Shown: in pieces, positions 5,722-7,991 of the stretch
Layout: every line of letters begins with the position of its first letter
Position numbering within the stretch: position 1 is the stretch's first letter
Program-made: the position numbers and the translations under genes
NCBI GenBank assembly: GCA_946628455.1
Contig: CAMOWP010000082.1
Location: 1-7,991 of the forward strand
Source of the DNA: an uncultured Clostridia bacterium
GTDB taxonomy: Bacteria; Bacillota; Clostridia; Oscillospirales; Acutalibacteraceae
Direction of reading: 5' to 3'
DNA length: 7,991 nt
The notes under the pieces: generated by a model
What the model was told of the DNA's origin: nothing
Seen by the model: only the letters and a program-made list of their open reading frames with translations
Databases searched by the model: none

Positions 5722-7050
5722 ATGAAAATAAGAGGATATATAAGAATCGCTTCATTTATGATGTTAGGGCTTTCAATTCTCTTTGCAACAGCAATAATTA
5801 ACACAAGGAATATGAACAGCTACAAGCGGCAGCTCGAGGTGAGCTATCAGCAGTCTCTTTCAGAGCTTGCGGAGAGTATGAGCACGGTTAACACGGACCT
5901 TAACAAGAGCCTTTATTCAAATTCGGCATCTGAACAAAAGCAGCTGAGCCGCGACCTTTTTGCGCAGTGCTCGGTTGCAAAAAACGCAGTCAGCAGGCTG
6001 CCCGTTTCACAAATGGAGCTTGGCAACACCTACAAATTTTTATCTCAGGCGAGCGACTACGCGCAGTATATACAGCTTAAGCTTGAAAGCGGAAAACAGC
6101 TCACCGAGCAGGAGCACAGCAACCTTAAAGCTTTGCTCGGTTATTCGGAAAAATTTTCCGAGGCACTTTCGGATATGACAAGGCTTGCCGCCTCGGGTGC
6201 AAAAATAACCGAAGGAGATATTAAAAGCAGAGATAATATCAGCGTTACGCCGCTTTCAAACAGCTTTTCGGAAAGTGCGAAGAGCTTTGAAAGCTTCCCG
6301 ACCCTGCTTTACGACGGCCCTTTTTCAGACCGCGTTCTGAACAAAAAATCAAAGCTCGTTTCAAACTCCGAAATCAGGAGTAAAGAGGAGTGCCGCGCGA
6401 TTGCGGCAAGGTGCATAGACTCCGGCGAAAAAGCTCTGAGCTTTGACTCCGACGAGCGCTCGCTTCTCCCCTGCTACACGTTCAGACACGGACGTTACAC
6501 AGTTTCCGTTACTAAGCAGGGCGGTTATGTCAAAAGCATTCTTTATTCGGGAATTATTAACTCCTCCGACATCAGCGAGGACAACGCTGTTAACCTTGCA
6601 AAAAGCTTTCTTGACAAAATCGGTTACAGTGATATGGGAGAGTCGTATTATTCCGTTACGGATAACGTTCTGACAGCGAATTTTGTTTACGCAAAAAACG
6701 GCGTTTACGCCTACAGCGACCTAATAAAGGTAGGCGTTTCGATGGCGGACGGAAAAATCCTCAGCCTTGACGCTTCAACCTATCTTACTAACCACACAGA
6801 GCGCGGAGAGTTCAAAGGCAAAATCAGCGCCGAAAACGCAAGGAAAAGGCTTTCGCCTTATCTGAAAGTGAATTCGGTCAGGCGATGCGTTATTCCCAAG
6901 GATAACGGAAAAGAGGTTATGTGCTGGGAATTTGCCTGCACAAGCTCTGACACAGGCGAGGACGCGCTCATCTACCTCAACAGCAAAACGGGCGAGGAGG
7001 AGGACATAATGCTCCTTCTTTACACCGACGGCGGAACGCTGACAGAGTAA
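5722..7050 (+). CDS. ypeB: Spore germination protein YpeB
   Basis: In Bacillus, YpeB is a forespore-made protein needed to assemble and stabilise the cortex-lytic enzyme SleB in the dormant spore; during germination it is cut and the cortex is degraded. This 442-residue protein matches the family length (about 450). Residues about 7-27 form an N-terminal membrane anchor. Residues 30-170 are helical and Gln/Ser/Leu-rich, and the family hallmark FPTLLYDGPFSDR is at 192-204. The C-terminal half (about 215-440) has PepSY-type units, with landmarks in ECRAIAARCIDSG, GYVKSILYSG, AVNLAKSFLDKIGY, the stretch around TDNVLTANFVYAKNGVYAYSDLIKV (313-337), DGKILSLDASTYLTNH and a last unit starting at KISAENARKRL. 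In Bacillus the gene follows sleB; here no sleB is adjacent. Upstream is divergent proB and downstream a small lipoprotein gene. A sigma-G-like promoter lies before it. Confidence 0.93.
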   Translation: MKIRGYIRIASFMMLGLSILFATAIINTRNMNSYKRQLEVSYQQSLSELAESMSTVNTDLNKSLYSNSASEQKQLSRDLFAQCSVAKNAVSRLPVSQMELGNTYKFLSQASDYAQYIQLKLESGKQLTEQEHSNLKALLGYSEKFSEALSDMTRLAASGAKITEGDIKSRDNISVTPLSNSFSESAKSFESFPTLLYDGPFSDRVLNKKSKLVSNSEIRSKEECRAIAARCIDSGEKALSFDSDERSLLPCYTFRHGRYTVSVTKQGGYVKSILYSGIINSSDISEDNAVNLAKSFLDKIGYSDMGESYYSVTDNVLTANFVYAKNGVYAYSDLIKVGVSMADGKILSLDASTYLTNHTERGEFKGKISAENARKRLSPYLKVNSVRRCVIPKDNGKEVMCWEFACTSSDTGEDALIYLNSKTGEEEDIMLLLYTDGGTLTE

Positions 7051-7052
7051 AA

Positions 7053-7082
7053 TGAATAATTCCGATTAAACTGAAAATACTA
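7053..7082 (+). promoter_or_regulatory. Candidate sigma-G (forespore) promoter of the small lipoprotein gene
   Basis: TGAATA (7053-7058) is a perfect sigma-G -35 element. It is followed by a 17-base spacer and AATACTA (7076-7082), six of seven matches to CATACTA. The predicted start near 7089 gives a leader of about 36 bases to the ATG at 7125. It lies in the 74-base gap after ypeB and is the better of the two sigma-G-like matches in the window, so the lipoprotein gene may be transcribed on its own as well as by read-through from ypeB. Confidence 0.55.
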
Positions 7083-7109
7083 TTAAAAGTAACCTGATTA
7101 CTGAATTTG

Positions 7110-7115
7110 AAAGGA
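7110..7115 (+). promoter_or_regulatory. Ribosome binding site deciding the lipoprotein start
   Basis: AAAGGA lies nine bases before the ATG at 7125-7127. The frame also has a TTG at 7107-7109, but this ribosome site lies inside that extension, so it cannot serve the TTG. Confidence 0.75.
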
Positions 7116-7124
7116 CAGATAAAT

Positions 7125-7457
7125 ATGAAGAAATTACTATTAATTGTGCTTCCCGTTATGCTCGTTGCGGCAATCTTTACAGGTTGTATGAACAACGATA
7201 AGAAGGATGGCACGCTCGGCAGTACGTCAACCACAGACACAACTGTTTCAACAACCGAAAGGACCTCGGGAACAACGAACAAAGCCGAGGAGGCAGCAGA
7301 CGACTTAAGCGAAGGCGCTTCAAAGGCGGGCGAAGAGGCAAAGGACAGAGCGGACAAGGTAGGCGACGACATCGGCGAGGGCGCAGAGGACGCAGCCGAC
7401 GGCGCAGCGGGAGCTGTTGAGGAAGCGGGAGACGCCGTTTCGGACGCGCTCGACTAA
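7125..7457 (+). CDS. Small lipoprotein with five LEA-like 11-residue repeats
   Basis: No named family is recognised. The 110-residue product starts MKKLLLIVLPVMLVAAIFTGC, a lipoprotein signal peptide with C21 as the likely lipidated residue (lipobox FTGC, with an atypical Phe at -3). Residues 22-54 are a Thr/Ser-rich tether. Residues 55-109 divide without gaps into five 11-residue units: EEAADDLSEGA, SKAGEEAKDRA, DKVGDDIGEGA, EDAADGAAGAV and EEAGDAVSDAL. Unit positions 3, 7 and 11 are always A, V, L or I, with acidic and small residues elsewhere, giving an amphipathic helix or hendecad coil. This resembles LEA group 3 (desiccation-protection) repeats; Cys is absent after C21, and Trp, Tyr and His are absent altogether. 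It follows ypeB by 74 bases, has a sigma-G-like promoter and ends just before a strong terminator. A spore-envelope role is an inference from this context only. Confidence 0.85.
   Translation: MKKLLLIVLPVMLVAAIFTGCMNNDKKDGTLGSTSTTDTTVSTTERTSGTTNKAEEAADDLSEGASKAGEEAKDRADKVGDDIGEGAEDAADGAAGAVEEAGDAVSDALD
7287..7451 (+). repeat. Five tandem 33-base coding units (11-residue repeats)
   Basis: The codons for residues 55-109 of the lipoprotein fall into five consecutive 33-base units with no spacer. The units are diverged at the DNA level (mixed GAG/GAA/GAC, GCA/GCG/GCT/GCC), so the repeat is conserved as protein pattern rather than as recent DNA duplication. The region is GC-richer than the surrounding DNA because of its Ala/Gly/Asp/Glu content. 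Confidence 0.8.
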
Positions 7458-7462
7458 ACAAA

Positions 7463-7496
7463 ATACGGCAGACTTTTCACCGTCTGCCGTATTTTT
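7463..7496 (+). terminator. Strong rho-independent terminator after the lipoprotein gene
   Basis: ATACGGCAGAC (7463-7473) pairs perfectly with GTCTGCCGTAT (7482-7492) around an eight-base loop. Flanking A/T bases can lengthen the stem, and a run of T follows (7492-7496, then CATTTT). It begins five bases after the lipoprotein stop codon. It ends the ypeB-lipoprotein unit and insulates pgk from it. Confidence 0.95.
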
Positions 7497-7517
7497 CATT
7501 TTATGGCAAAATAATTG

Positions 7518-7546
7518 TTGCATATTTCATAAAGATAATATATAAT
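7518..7546 (+). promoter_or_regulatory. Sigma-A promoter of pgk
   Basis: TTGCAT (7518-7523), a 17-base spacer and a perfect TATAAT (7541-7546) lie between the terminator and pgk. The expected start near 7553 gives a leader of about 39 bases. The core (TTGCAT-17-TATAAT) is the same as that of the glgP promoter in this window. The -10 lies in a TA-rich run, so its exact register could shift. Confidence 0.75.
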
Positions 7547-7575
7547 ATATTCGTCAAAAATTAAACAATTTTATA

Positions 7576-7581
7576 AAGGAG
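7576..7581 (+). promoter_or_regulatory. Ribosome binding site of pgk
   Basis: AAGGAG, ten bases before the ATG at 7592-7594. The spacing is slightly long but within the normal range, and the protein alignment from the first residues supports this start. Confidence 0.8.
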
Positions 7582-7591
7582 ATTATCTTAC

Positions 7592-7991
7592 ATGAACGCT
7601 TTAAACAAAAAGACTATTGAAGACATCGACGTTAAGGGCAAAAGAGTCCTTGCACGCTGCGACTTCAATGTTCCGCTTAAGGACGGCGAAATCACAAACG
7701 ACAAGAGAATTGTTGCTGCTCTTCCTACAATCAAGTATTTAATGGAAAACGGCGCAAAGGTTATTCTCTGCTCACATCTCGGCAGACCTAAGGGAGAGTA
7801 CAAGCCTGAATTCAGCCTTGCTCCCGTTGCAAAGAAGCTTTCCGAATATCTCGGAACAGAGGTTAAGCTCGCTGAGGACGCAGAGGTAGTAGGCGCAAAC
7901 GCAAAGGCTATGGCTGCCGAGCTTAAGGACGGAGAGGTTATGCTTCTTGAAAACGTTCGTTACAGAGCTGAAGAAACCAAGAACGAAGAGA
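7592..7991 (+). CDS. pgk: Phosphoglycerate kinase, N-terminal part (runs off right edge)
   Basis: Phosphoglycerate kinase makes ATP in glycolysis by moving phosphate from 1,3-bisphosphoglycerate to ADP. I translated 133 codons; the frame is open to the last base, about one third of a typical 395-residue enzyme. It begins MNALNKKTIEDIDVKGKRVL and contains the substrate-binding motifs RCDFNVPL (residues 22-29; more often R-x-D-x-N-V-P with V before D, here C), TNDKRI (35-40), SHLGRPKG and LLENVRY. All belong to the N-terminal 3-phosphoglycerate-binding domain. The nucleotide-binding half is outside the window. No gap gene precedes it, and a terminator and its own promoter lie upstream, so it is the first gene of its transcript. 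Confidence 0.97.
   Translation, partial: MNALNKKTIEDIDVKGKRVLARCDFNVPLKDGEITNDKRIVAALPTIKYLMENGAKVILCSHLGRPKGEYKPEFSLAPVAKKLSEYLGTEVKLAEDAEVVGANAKAMAAELKDGEVMLLENVRYRAEETKNEE

Noticed and set aside
7107..7124. TTG-initiated N-terminal extension of the lipoprotein
   Set aside because: The AAAGGA ribosome site lies inside the extension. The ATG at 7125 gives a standard signal peptide beginning MKKLLL.
6977..7372. Minus-strand open frame of 131 codons across the ypeB end and the lipoprotein gene
   Set aside because: It spans two plus-strand genes and their gap. Its Ser/Val-rich sequence is the reverse complement of Ala/Thr/Glu codons.

Overview
The window looks like chromosomal DNA of a spore-forming, low-to-moderate GC Firmicute, probably a clostridial gut-type lineage such as Oscillospiraceae/Ruminococcaceae. 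The grounds are a YpeB spore-germination protein, strong GGAGG-type ribosome sites, near-consensus sigma-A promoters, a ProB lacking a PUA domain, and an extracytoplasmic protein of the DUF5050 type common in these bacteria. The genus cannot be fixed from the sequence. No RNA genes, mobile elements, CRISPR arrays or phage genes are visible.

Left half, minus strand. A proB-proA operon (proline synthesis: glutamate 5-kinase and glutamate-5-semialdehyde dehydrogenase) starts at a near-perfect promoter at 5625-5653 and runs leftward. It continues into a membrane-anchored DUF5050-like protein, whose start overlaps the proA stop by one base (TAATG), and then, after about 83 bases, into a multi-spanning polysaccharide/lipid-oligosaccharide flippase of the MOP superfamily that starts at TTG. 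Further left, with its own promoter, is the 5' part of a glycogen/maltodextrin phosphorylase gene that leaves the window at base 1.

Right half, plus strand. Divergent from proB lies ypeB (spore cortex-lysis partner protein). It is followed by a 110-residue lipoprotein made of a lipobox signal peptide, a Thr/Ser-rich tether and five consecutive 11-residue, Ala/Gly/Asp/Glu-rich repeats like those of LEA group 3 proteins. Both genes are preceded by sequences matching the sigma-G (forespore) promoter pattern: TTAATA-17-CAAACTA and TGAATA-17-AATACTA. A strong intrinsic terminator closes this unit at 7463-7496. The phosphoglycerate kinase gene then starts from its own sigma-A promoter and leaves the window at the right edge.

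How the genes relate. The two-gene ypeB-lipoprotein block is the most interesting part: a predicted forespore unit in which the usual YpeB partner gene sleB is absent and a LEA-like lipoprotein lies in the downstream position. The leftward genes mix housekeeping amino-acid synthesis with envelope functions. glgP and pgk are central carbon genes at the two edges; their promoters share the core TTGCAT-17-TATAAT.
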